A DNA stretch of 35,372 bases from Candidatus Parabacteroides intestinigallinarum. GTDB taxonomy: Bacteria > Bacteroidota > Bacteroidia > Bacteroidales > Tannerellaceae. The position numbers and the translations under genes are program-made. The stretch lies in the NCBI GenBank assembly GCA_019114945.1, contig DXEN01000073.1:1-35372 (forward strand), written 5' to 3'. Below are positions 1-7,428 of the stretch, one piece after another (the stretch's first letter is position 1; every line of letters starts with the position of its first letter). Below the pieces are notes generated by a model. The model was not told where the DNA came from. It searched no databases and saw only the letters and a program-made list of their open reading frames with translations.

Positions 1-2048
1 GGAACATCGCCGACGAGGGACACCCCTCCTCCCCGATGTTCAACCCGGACGGGTCGTTAACATATAGCGCCGTCTATTCCGTAGGAGACCTGCTATACGG
101 AAAGAGCGGTATCACGACCAAGAACTCCGAGCTGAAGAACACGACCGGCTTCAACGCGAAGTTCCTGAACGACCGCTTGCGCGTGAACGGTGATTTCACC
201 TACAAACGGACCACGATGGAACGTACCAAGAAGCAAGTACGCTCGCCCTACTCCCGTTCGGTAGACGAGAACGGGCAAAGCATCACCGAATACATCACCG
301 GAACCTACTCCGACTTCGCGGAGACCATCGACCAGACCAATTACCTGGCGACCAACCTCTACGCGGAGTTCGAGGATACTTTCAACGAGAAACATTACTT
401 CAAGGCGATGGCCGGATGGAACTACGAGAAGTCGAGCATGAAGCAAATATATGGTTACAACGACGAATTGCTGACGGATGACGTGGAGAACATCAACCTG
501 ACGATGGGAACGGACAACCGACAGATTACCTCGGAGTGGGAGGCCTATCGATTTGGTGGCGCGTTCTTCCGCTTGAACTACGCGTTCGACGAACGCTATC
601 TGTTGGAGGTGAACGGACGTTACGACGGCTCGTCGCGCTTCCCGAGCAACGAGCGCTGGGCATTCTTCCCGTCGGTCTCCGTCGGATGGCGTCTCTCGCA
701 AGAGCCGTGGTGGGAAGTGAAGCCCGAGCAAATCTCCAACGCGAAGGTACGCTTCTCGTGGGGTTCGTTGGGCAACGCGGTAGGTTTGGATAATTACCAG
801 TACATCCAGACGCTGGATATCGCTCGTTCTGGTTATATCTTGAACGGCTTGCGGCAGAACTACATGTCCTCTCCGGACGCCTTGCCCGGAAGTTTGACGT
901 GGGAGACCTCCACGACGTGGGACGTAGGTGTCGACTTAGGATTCTTCGACAATCGCCTGACCTTTACGGGCGATTACTACGTGCGTAAGACCACGGATAT
1001 GATCGTGGCCGGCCCGACGGTGCCGGACGTATTCGGCGCTGATTCCCCGGTAGGAAACTACGCGGATATGTCTACCTATGGTTACGAGCTCTCCATCGAA
1101 TGGCGCGACGGATTCGAGCTGGCCGGCAAACGCTTCAACTATAGCATCAAGGGAACGTTGGCAGACTACTATTCCGTAATCGACAAGTATAACAACGCCA
1201 ACAAGTCGCTGAGCGAGTATTCGAACCAATCGTTGAACGATACCTACTACGAAGGTATGCGTATCGGCGAGTTGTGGGGATTCGTCTCCAACGGACTATG
1301 GCAAGACCAGGCCAGCATCGACGCCGCCGAGGCGGGAGCTATCGCCGCGGGGCAATCTTATTACAACCCGTTGATGCAAACCTCTTCCAACTACAAGTTG
1401 TATCCCGGCGATATCAAGTTTGAGGATTTAAACGGCAATGGTTACATCGATCGCGGTCAGAATACGGTGGATGATCCGGGCGACCGTAAGATAATCGGTA
1501 ACGAGGAGCCGCGTTATATCTATAGCTTCACGCTTTCCGCCGATTGGAACAACTTCTGGGTAAGCGCGTTCTTCCAGGGCGTAGGAAAGCAGGATTGGTA
1601 CCCGTCGAACGAGGCTTCCAGCTTCTGGGGACAGTACAACCGCCCGTACAACCAGATGCCGACCTGGCATGTGGATAATTACTGGACGGAGGACAACCCC
1701 GGCGCTTATCTGCCTCGTTACACCGGCTATTACGCGCCGTTCTATAGCGGACATCGCAACGCGAATACCCGTTATTTGATGAACGTGGCTTACTTGCGCT
1801 TGAAAAACCTGCAAATCGGTTACAACCTGCCGAAGGCGTGGGTGAATAAGCTCCATTTAAGCAACGTGGGCGTTTATCTCTCGGGCGAGAACTTGGTGAC
1901 TTGGTCTCCGCTGTATAAATACACGAAAGATATCAACGTATCGAACATCGGAGAATCGGATAAGGATTTGACCACGAGCAACACGGGAGATGGCTACAAC
2001 TATCCGATGATGCGTTCGTTCAGTATAGGTCTAAATGTTACGTTTTAA
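1..2048 (+). CDS. SusC-like TonB-dependent outer-membrane receptor, 5'-truncated by the window edge
   Basis: This is the C-terminal part of a SusC/RagA-family TonB-dependent transporter, which imports a bound glycan or peptide across the outer membrane using energy from TonB-ExbBD. The frame is already open at the left edge (reading from base 3), so the first ATG at 36 is internal and the signal peptide, carboxypeptidase-like domain and plug lie outside the window. What is visible is a Tyr/Trp/Asn-rich alternating beta-barrel pattern with family hallmarks: YDGSSRF near residue 197, PSVSVGWRLSQEPWW after it, a GDIKFEDLNGNG loop near 460, and a final strand ending in Phe (SIGLNVTF). The visible 670-odd residues suit a protein of about 1000. 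A SusD-like gene follows 20 bp downstream, forming the usual pair. The substrate cannot be told from the sequence. Confidence 0.95.
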   Translation, partial: NIADEGHPSSPMFNPDGSLTYSAVYSVGDLLYGKSGITTKNSELKNTTGFNAKFLNDRLRVNGDFTYKRTTMERTKKQVRSPYSRSVDENGQSITEYITGTYSDFAETIDQTNYLATNLYAEFEDTFNEKHYFKAMAGWNYEKSSMKQIYGYNDELLTDDVENINLTMGTDNRQITSEWEAYRFGGAFFRLNYAFDERYLLEVNGRYDGSSRFPSNERWAFFPSVSVGWRLSQEPWWEVKPEQISNAKVRFSWGSLGNAVGLDNYQYIQTLDIARSGYILNGLRQNYMSSPDALPGSLTWETSTTWDVGVDLGFFDNRLTFTGDYYVRKTTDMIVAGPTVPDVFGADSPVGNYADMSTYGYELSIEWRDGFELAGKRFNYSIKGTLADYYSVIDKYNNANKSLSEYSNQSLNDTYYEGMRIGELWGFVSNGLWQDQASIDAAEAGAIAAGQSYYNPLMQTSSNYKLYPGDIKFEDLNGNGYIDRGQNTVDDPGDRKIIGNEEPRYIYSFTLSADWNNFWVSAFFQGVGKQDWYPSNEASSFWGQYNRPYNQMPTWHVDNYWTEDNPGAYLPRYTGYYAPFYSGHRNANTRYLMNVAYLRLKNLQIGYNLPKAWVNKLHLSNVGVYLSGENLVTWSPLYKYTKDINVSNIGESDKDLTTSNTGDGYNYPMMRSFSIGLNVTF

Positions 2049-2068
2049 TTAATAAGAATTTACGCGAT

Positions 2069-3901
2069 ATGAAAAAATACATCTATTTAAGTGCGTTATT
2101 GGCCGCGTCGGCCTTCTTTACAGGCTGCGACCTGGACGAGGAACCGATGGCGGAGGCTTCCGTGGATATGGTGTTCAGCTCGGAGAACGGTTTGCTGACT
2201 TATTCCTATTCTTTCTATAACGTGTTGCCGGAACGAGGCAGCGCTTCCCACCGGAACGAGACGCTGGACTATGGTCCGAAGAATAACCTGTCCGGAATGG
2301 AAGTCGGCGCCTATACCGTCAACTCGTCAACCAGTTGGGATTGGGAACCGTTGCGGAATATCAACTTTTTCCTGGAGAACAACGTGAACGAGTCGTTGAG
2401 CGAGACCATCCGGAATAATTACAACGGCATCGCGCGCCTTTTCCGGGCCCGCTTCTATTTCGACAAGTTGGTGCAATACGGCGAGGTACCTTGGATTGAC
2501 AAGGTATTCAACGACGTGGACGACCCCGACCTCTACAACTCGCAGGACACGCGCGACGTGATTATCGGCCACATCCTGGAGGATTTGGATTACGCTTACG
2601 CGAACATCACGGAGGATGGCGCCACCCAGAACTCCACGATCGTGAATCGCTGGACAGCGGCGGCCTTCAAGTCGCGCGTCTGCCTGTTCGAGGCGGCTTG
2701 GCGCAAGTATCATGCCAACGACGAGCTGGATATAGCCCGCACGGGTTGTACGGAATACTCCGCCAACCAATTATACCAACTCGCGGCCGACGCGGCTCGT
2801 GAGGTGATGGACAACAGCCCGTATCAACTATACACAAGTGGCTCGTACGCCAATGGTCGCGGCGCATACCGCGAGTTATTTATCGCCGACAACGCAGTGA
2901 CCACCGAAGTCATGATGGCGGTCGCGACGGACAAGGTATTAGGTATGGGAACACAGAACTGGTGGTACAATTCATCCACATACGGTCCTCACCTGTGCAT
3001 GAGCCGTAAGTTCGCGAAGACTTACCTGAATATCGACGGTACGCCGTATAACGAGCGGAACGCGGATGGCAGCTACAAGACTTTCCTGGAGGAAACGACC
3101 GGTCGCGATACCCGCTTGAACCAGACAATCCGCGGAGCGGACTATACACGTCTGGACGCATCCGGCAATTACGTGGCGACGGCGGCGAACTTCACGGGAC
3201 ATACGCTGACCGGCTACCAATTCACGAAGTTCGTGATGGACGACGTATCTTACGATGACGCGGAGACGAACGACAACGATATCCCCATCATGCGTTACGC
3301 GGAGGTATTGTTGAACTACGCCGAGGCGAAAGCGGAGCTAGGTACGTTGACCGACGCCGACTGGGCGGAGACAATCGGCGCCCTGCGCGCCCGCGCCGGT
3401 ATTACCGGAGGAACGGCGCAGACAGGTACGCTGACAACAAAGCCAACCACAGCGGAACCATACATCGCCTCTTACTATCCGACTATCTCCGACCCCGTCT
3501 TGTTGGAGATTCGTCGCGAGCGCGAGATAGAGCTGTGCTTAGAGGGCTTCCGTCTGAATGATTTGAAGCGTTGGAACTGCTGCGATCTCTGGGTGAACGA
3601 TCCTTGGGAGGGTGTCTTCATCCCGGCTCTGAATACGCCGCTGGATATGAACGGCGACGGCACCTACGACGTGTATTTCTACGATACGGATGCGATCGGC
3701 GATGCGAACTACGCCTCGATCGGTGTTTACGTAGGAACGAACAGCAACAATATCATCAACGTGGAACCCGTAGATGGCGGCTACGTGATGAAATACAACT
3801 ACGTAGGTCGTAGCTGGCCGGCACGTCAGTACCTATATCCGATTCCGGAAGTAGTGATTCAGTTCAACCCGAACTTGAAACAAAATCCGGGATGGAGCTA
3901 A
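2069..3901 (+). CDS. SusD/RagB-family nutrient-binding outer-membrane lipoprotein
   Basis: SusD-like protein of 610 residues, the surface lid that captures substrate for the SusC-like barrel encoded just upstream. The N-terminus is a lipoprotein signal: MKKYIY, a hydrophobic run, then a lipobox ending FFTGC with Cys20 as the lipidated residue and acidic residues after it (DLDEEP), the lipoprotein export pattern of Bacteroidetes surface proteins. Family features are the RARFYFDKLVQYGEVPW stretch near residue 125, the MRYAEVLLNYAEAKAELG helix near 410, a RREREIELCLEGFRLNDLKRW stretch near 485, and the terminal QNPGW. It is surely co-transcribed with the receptor. No glycoside hydrolase is adjacent; the next gene encodes a phosphatase/nuclease-fold enzyme, so the substrate could be a phosphate- or ester-bearing ligand, but that is only inference. 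Confidence 0.95.
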   Translation: MKKYIYLSALLAASAFFTGCDLDEEPMAEASVDMVFSSENGLLTYSYSFYNVLPERGSASHRNETLDYGPKNNLSGMEVGAYTVNSSTSWDWEPLRNINFFLENNVNESLSETIRNNYNGIARLFRARFYFDKLVQYGEVPWIDKVFNDVDDPDLYNSQDTRDVIIGHILEDLDYAYANITEDGATQNSTIVNRWTAAAFKSRVCLFEAAWRKYHANDELDIARTGCTEYSANQLYQLAADAAREVMDNSPYQLYTSGSYANGRGAYRELFIADNAVTTEVMMAVATDKVLGMGTQNWWYNSSTYGPHLCMSRKFAKTYLNIDGTPYNERNADGSYKTFLEETTGRDTRLNQTIRGADYTRLDASGNYVATAANFTGHTLTGYQFTKFVMDDVSYDDAETNDNDIPIMRYAEVLLNYAEAKAELGTLTDADWAETIGALRARAGITGGTAQTGTLTTKPTTAEPYIASYYPTISDPVLLEIRREREIELCLEGFRLNDLKRWNCCDLWVNDPWEGVFIPALNTPLDMNGDGTYDVYFYDTDAIGDANYASIGVYVGTNSNNIINVEPVDGGYVMKYNYVGRSWPARQYLYPIPEVVIQFNPNLKQNPGWS

Positions 3902-3925
3902 AATTGTAGAATTCAAAGTTCGAAG

Positions 3926-3955
3926 TTCAAAATTCAAAGTTATGATTTATCTTTG
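3926..3955 (+). promoter_or_regulatory. Possible Bacteroidetes promoter for the EEP-family hydrolase
   Basis: TATCTTTG at 3948-3955 fits the TAnnTTTG -7 element exactly. A 19-nt spacer separates it from TTC at 3926-3928, one base off the TTG -33 element. It lies 86 bp upstream of the start at 4042 and suggests that gene can be transcribed separately from the SusCD pair. The surrounding 3902-4041 gap also holds short repeats of the TTCAAAGTT type. Confidence 0.4.
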
Positions 3956-4041
3956 TAGCTGGTTTGCGGGAGGGTCGTAAGACCTGAACGCCGGATTTTG
4001 GACTTTGAGCTTTGATTCTTAATTTTTAAATTTGAAAATCT

Positions 4042-4959
4042 ATGAAGTGGATTTATTCATTTGTATTTGTTTTGTGCTCCCTGTTCATGGCGCAGGCGGA
4101 GACAATGGTAATCGGAACGTATAACATCCGCAACGCGAATGCGGGTGATTCTACGAACGGGAATGGCTGGGGACAGCGTTATCCCTATATCGCCCAGCAG
4201 GTACAGTTCCATGGGTTCGATATCTTTGGTACGCAAGAGGGGAAGTATCATCAGTTGCAGGATTTAAAGAACGCGATGCCGGGCTACGATTATATCGGCG
4301 TGGGTCGCGACGATGGCAAGCAGGGAGGTGAGTACTCCGCTATCTTCTACCGTACGGCAAAGTTCGAGGTGCTGGATCATGGCGATTTCTGGCTCTCCAC
4401 GGTGACCGACCGTCCGAATAAGGGCTGGGACGCCGTTCTGCCCCGTATCTGTACGTGGGGAAAGTTCCGCGACAAGGAGACCGGCTTCACTTTCTTATTC
4501 TTCAACCTGCATATGGACCATATCGGCGTGCAAGCCCGTGCGGAGAGCGCGAAGTTGATCCTGAAGAAGGTAAAAGAGTTTCCGGAGAAGCTGCCCGCCG
4601 TGTTGACCGGCGATTTCAACGTAGATCAGACCAACGAGTCATACTTATTGCTGGACAACTCCGGCATTATGCGGGATTCTTATCAGATAGCGGATTTCAA
4701 GTACGCGCCTAACGGCACGTTCAATAACTTCCATACCGATATGAAGACGGACAGCCGAATTGATCATATCTTCCTGACGAAGGAGTTCAAGGTGAAGCGC
4801 TACGGAATCCTGACGGACACGTATCGTATGGAGGTGAAGGATAGCGACAAGAAGGAGCAAAGCGCGAACTTCCCGAAAGAGGTATCTTTGCGGAAATACA
4901 TCGCCCGCACTCCTTCCGACCATTTCCCCGTCATGATCGAGGTGGAGATTGATGATTGA
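4042..4959 (+). CDS. Secreted endonuclease/exonuclease/phosphatase-family hydrolase
   Basis: A 305-residue member of the EEP (DNase I-like) fold, a metal-dependent family cleaving phosphodiesters or phosphomonoesters. An N-terminal signal peptide (MKWIYSFVFVLCSLFMAQA) predicts export to the periplasm or cell surface. All family motifs are present in order: TYNIR near residue 27 (metal/substrate Asn), TQEG near 64 (metal-binding Glu), FNLHMDH near 155 (catalytic His), LTGDFNVD near 192 (Asp and Asn), SRIDHIF near 238 and the terminal SDHFP near 295 (general-base Asp-His pair). The enzyme therefore looks catalytically intact. It follows a SusCD pair by 140 bp with a possible promoter of its own. 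It may act on an extracellular nucleic acid, phospholipid or phosphorylated glycan; the sequence does not decide. Confidence 0.9.
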   Translation: MKWIYSFVFVLCSLFMAQAETMVIGTYNIRNANAGDSTNGNGWGQRYPYIAQQVQFHGFDIFGTQEGKYHQLQDLKNAMPGYDYIGVGRDDGKQGGEYSAIFYRTAKFEVLDHGDFWLSTVTDRPNKGWDAVLPRICTWGKFRDKETGFTFLFFNLHMDHIGVQARAESAKLILKKVKEFPEKLPAVLTGDFNVDQTNESYLLLDNSGIMRDSYQIADFKYAPNGTFNNFHTDMKTDSRIDHIFLTKEFKVKRYGILTDTYRMEVKDSDKKEQSANFPKEVSLRKYIARTPSDHFPVMIEVEIDD

Positions 4960-4961
4960 TA

Positions 4962-4981
4962 CCATCTTCGCGATGGCTTTT
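4962..4981 (+). terminator. Short hairpin with T-run after the EEP-family gene
   Basis: CCATC at 4962-4966 pairs with GATGG at 4972-4976 across a TTCGC loop and is followed by CTTTTT. It begins 3 bp after the stop codon at 4959 and is the first of two adjacent terminator-like hairpins. Confidence 0.55.
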
Positions 4982-4983
4982 TG

Positions 4984-5033
4984 GCAATGGACAATTATTT
5001 GATTCTTTCATTTAGTTGTCCATTGCTTTTTTT
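4984..5033 (+). terminator. Rho-independent terminator closing the SusCD/EEP region
   Basis: GCAATGGACAA at 4984-4994 pairs perfectly with TTGTCCATTGC at 5016-5026, followed by seven T at 5027-5033. The 11-bp stem and T-run are strong. It separates the SusCD/EEP genes from the sigma-factor operon that follows. Confidence 0.8.
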
Positions 5034-5124
5034 GTAGCCTCTGATTAAGATTTTTCACGATTTTCCCTCAGATTTTTTCCTCGATATGCAACGTTTGGGA
5101 AATCGCTCTCGTTTATATAAGCAA

Positions 5125-5664
5125 ATGGATAAAGTAATAGAACATCTGATAGCGGGTTGCCGCCGGCGCGACCGGAACGCGCAACTGGGGTTGTACGAAC
5201 GATACGTGCGAGCGTTGTACGCTACTTGTCTGCGTATCGTAGTCGACCCGCGGGAAGCGGAGGAGGCTATGCAGGACGCTTTCTTGAAAATTTTCACGCA
5301 TATCGAGGAATATTCGGGAGAAGCCTCGGATGCTTTCGAGGCTTGGATGCGACAGATAGCCGTGCGTACGGCGATCGACCATGTGCGTCGCGAGGAGCCG
5401 GAGTGGGAAGAACTTCCCGCTAATTGGGCAATCGCGGACGAGGAGGAGCCTGACGAGGATGCGGTTCATTATTCCGTGGAGCGCGTCAAGCGGGCGATGG
5501 GAATGTTACCAGCAGGTTACAGGGTGGTTCTCTCGCTATACCTTTTTGAGGGATACGACTTGGAGGAAATCGCTGTCATCTTGCGACTTCGACCGGCGAG
5601 CGTGCGTAGCCAATACCTGCGGGCAAAGCGAAAGTTGATTGACATCGTAAATAAGGAGGGATAA
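5125..5664 (+). CDS. ECF-type RNA polymerase sigma-70 family factor
   Basis: Extracytoplasmic-function sigma factor, 179 residues from the start at 5125 (MDKVIEHLIAG). A start 39 bp upstream at 5086 is possible but would add an unusual basic tail. Region 2 spans about residues 15-90 (LYERYVRALYATCLRIV, then the core-binding EAEEAMQDAFLKIF and the FEAWMRQIAVRTAIDHVRR promoter-melting segment). Region 4 spans about 125-175 (LPAGYRVVLSLYLFEGYDLEEIA, then the SVRSQYLRAKRKL recognition helix). An acidic linker (DEEEPDED) joins them. The next gene, 4 bp downstream, encodes a one-helix membrane protein likely to be its anti-sigma partner, and a third gene encodes an exported repeat protein, so the operon is probably a cell-envelope response circuit. 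Confidence 0.92.
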   Translation: MDKVIEHLIAGCRRRDRNAQLGLYERYVRALYATCLRIVVDPREAEEAMQDAFLKIFTHIEEYSGEASDAFEAWMRQIAVRTAIDHVRREEPEWEELPANWAIADEEEPDEDAVHYSVERVKRAMGMLPAGYRVVLSLYLFEGYDLEEIAVILRLRPASVRSQYLRAKRKLIDIVNKEG

Positions 5665-5668
5665 AGAT

Positions 5669-6202
5669 ATGGATCGGTTAAAAGATTTTATAACGGCAAA
5701 CCGGGAGGAGTTCGACGAGGTGAGGCTTCCGGAGGGGCATCGGGCACGGTTCGAGCGAAAATTACCCAAGCGACGTAAAAGCATTCGGTTGATAGTAGCC
5801 TGGAGCGTGGGCGCAGTAGCGGCCGCCGTGGCTTTGTTGTTGTTCCTCCGGCTTCCGGGCAGGATAGGGCAGGAGTCGACTCCTGATACATCCGCCGAGG
5901 TATATGCGACGGAGATGCGGATAGAGTTTGACGAATTATGTATGTATTACCGGATGCGGATGGGCGATCTGCTGGAGCGCTTGAACGAGTCGTGCCAACA
6001 GGGACGTACGCCCGAGGCATGCGGTTTAAGGGAAGCGGGGCAACGAATCGTGGCGGATTGCCAAACGTTCGAGCGCACGGTGGTGCCCACCTTGCCTTGC
6101 ACGAACGAGGGCATTTTTGTCCTTACCCGGCATTACGGAAGCAGCTTGGAGAGCCTCTCGTTCTTGGTGAAACGAGTGGAGAATGAGGGAAATAAAGAAT
6201 GA
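5669..6202 (+). CDS. Single-pass membrane protein, putative anti-sigma factor
   Basis: A 177-residue protein with a short cytosolic N-terminus (MDRLKDFITANREEFDEVRLP), a basic stretch, one transmembrane helix at about residues 38-60 (IVAWSVGAVAAAVALLLFLRL) and an external domain with four Cys (residues about 91, 111, 118, 130) that could form disulfides. Position directly after an ECF sigma gene, with a 4-bp gap, and this topology argue for an anti-sigma factor, although I see no recognisable zinc-binding ASD motif. It is preceded by an unusually good Shine-Dalgarno for a Bacteroidetes (AAGGAGGG at 5653-5660, 8 bp before the start). Family assignment is by context only. Confidence 0.65.
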   Translation: MDRLKDFITANREEFDEVRLPEGHRARFERKLPKRRKSIRLIVAWSVGAVAAAVALLLFLRLPGRIGQESTPDTSAEVYATEMRIEFDELCMYYRMRMGDLLERLNESCQQGRTPEACGLREAGQRIVADCQTFERTVVPTLPCTNEGIFVLTRHYGSSLESLSFLVKRVENEGNKE

Positions 6203-6239
6203 AGAATTCAGAAAGAACATTTATATAAACAAAGTTATT

Positions 6240-7316
6240 ATGAGACGAATGAGGCAGAATTATGTTTTCGGGTTGGCGCTTCTTTTATGGCTGACCTGTA
6301 GTTTCTCCTTGGTAGCGAATCCCTTGGAGGTAGTGAAGAAAAAGACGATCGAGCGGTCGTTCAACGTGGGGTCGAACGACCGGCTTCATGTGGAGAACCG
6401 GTATGGTAACATCACGGTGACCTATTGGAACAAGCAGGAAGTGGCGTTGCGCGTGGAGATAGAGAGCAAGGCCCGTAACGAGCGACGTGCGGAAGAGAAT
6501 CTGGGACGAGTGCGGGTGGAATGTGGAAAAACGGGAGGCGTGGTATCCGCTATTACCTCGATAGAGCCCAGAAAGAGTGGAAACGGTAGTCATGAGTCGT
6601 TCAACATCCATTATTATATACAGATGCCCGGACGGCTCGCCGCGGAATTAAGCCAGAAGTACGGTAATATCTATCTGCCTGACAAGAACGAGGGAAAGAT
6701 GGATATTTGGCTGAAGTATGGAAATTTGAAGGCGGGCGACTTCTCGCGAGCGGTGTCGATCGAGGCGAAATATGGGAATATAGAGGTTGGCGACCTTCGG
6801 GACGCGCGATTGGATTTGGGTTACGTAGGCGATGCCCGCTTGGGCAACGTGGAGTCGTTGCATGTCGATAGCAAATATTCGGATATGAAATTGAAGCGGG
6901 CTCGTTCGCTGGAGATGGAGATGAAGTACGGGAATCTGTCGGTAGAGAGCGCAGACGAGTTGGATTTGGAGATTAAATATAGCAAAGCGACTATCGGAGA
7001 GCTAAAGCGGTCGCTTTCCGTGGGAAGTTTAAGCTATAGTGACTTGAGGATTCGTCATCTCTCGCCATCCTTTAAGGAGATTGATGTGGAGTCGCATTAC
7101 GGGAATATGGAAGTGGGTGTTCCTGCTACGGCCTCGTTCCGGATTGTGGCGAACGAGATGACGTATGGAAGATGCGACGTGAAAGGTTTCAAGAAGATGA
7201 ATAGCAAAGGCAATGAGAGAGAACGTGATTTTATCTACGAGATTAACGGCGGAGGTTCATCGACTATCCATTTCGATGGAGGCAACTATGGCAACCTGAA
7301 AGTGTATGAGTTGTAA
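6240..7316 (+). CDS. Exported beta-solenoid-like repeat protein (DUF4097/DUF2807-type) of the ECF operon
   Basis: About 358 residues from ATG 6240 (MRRMRQNYVFGLALLLWLTCSFSLVANP), chosen because a signal peptide follows at once; an in-frame start at 6183 would bury it and overlap the upstream gene. After cleavage the protein is a run of about twelve rungs of 18-25 residues, each with a Tyr-Gly-Asn or Tyr-Ser-Asp centre: RYGNITV, KYGNIYL, KYGNLKA, KYGNIEV, KYSDMKL, KYGNLSV, KYSKATI, SYSDLRI, HYGNMEV, NYGNLKV. This periodic hydrophobic pattern fits the beta-helix of DUF4097/DUF2807 adhesin-like proteins. It probably sits in the periplasm or outer membrane. As the last gene of a sigma/anti-sigma operon it may be the sensed or regulated envelope component. 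Its biochemical role is unknown. Confidence 0.8.
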   Translation: MRRMRQNYVFGLALLLWLTCSFSLVANPLEVVKKKTIERSFNVGSNDRLHVENRYGNITVTYWNKQEVALRVEIESKARNERRAEENLGRVRVECGKTGGVVSAITSIEPRKSGNGSHESFNIHYYIQMPGRLAAELSQKYGNIYLPDKNEGKMDIWLKYGNLKAGDFSRAVSIEAKYGNIEVGDLRDARLDLGYVGDARLGNVESLHVDSKYSDMKLKRARSLEMEMKYGNLSVESADELDLEIKYSKATIGELKRSLSVGSLSYSDLRIRHLSPSFKEIDVESHYGNMEVGVPATASFRIVANEMTYGRCDVKGFKKMNSKGNERERDFIYEINGGGSSTIHFDGGNYGNLKVYEL

Positions 7317-7428
7317 TGTGAATTACGAATTACGAGTTACGAATTTATAGATCTAAGTCATAAATCATAAATCATAAATTGTAATTCGCAACTCGTAATT
7401 CGTAACTCATAACTCATAACCTCCCGGT
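7317..7428. repeat. Convergent intergenic spacer with inverted simple repeats
   Basis: The spacer between the convergent genes ending at 7316 and 7429 is made of repeats such as GAATTACGAATTACGAG on the left and CGTAATTCGTAACTC on the right, which are largely complementary, with runs of CATAAAT between. They can fold into an AT-rich hairpin and may serve as a two-way terminator. Similar words occur at 25381-25446. Confidence 0.5.
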
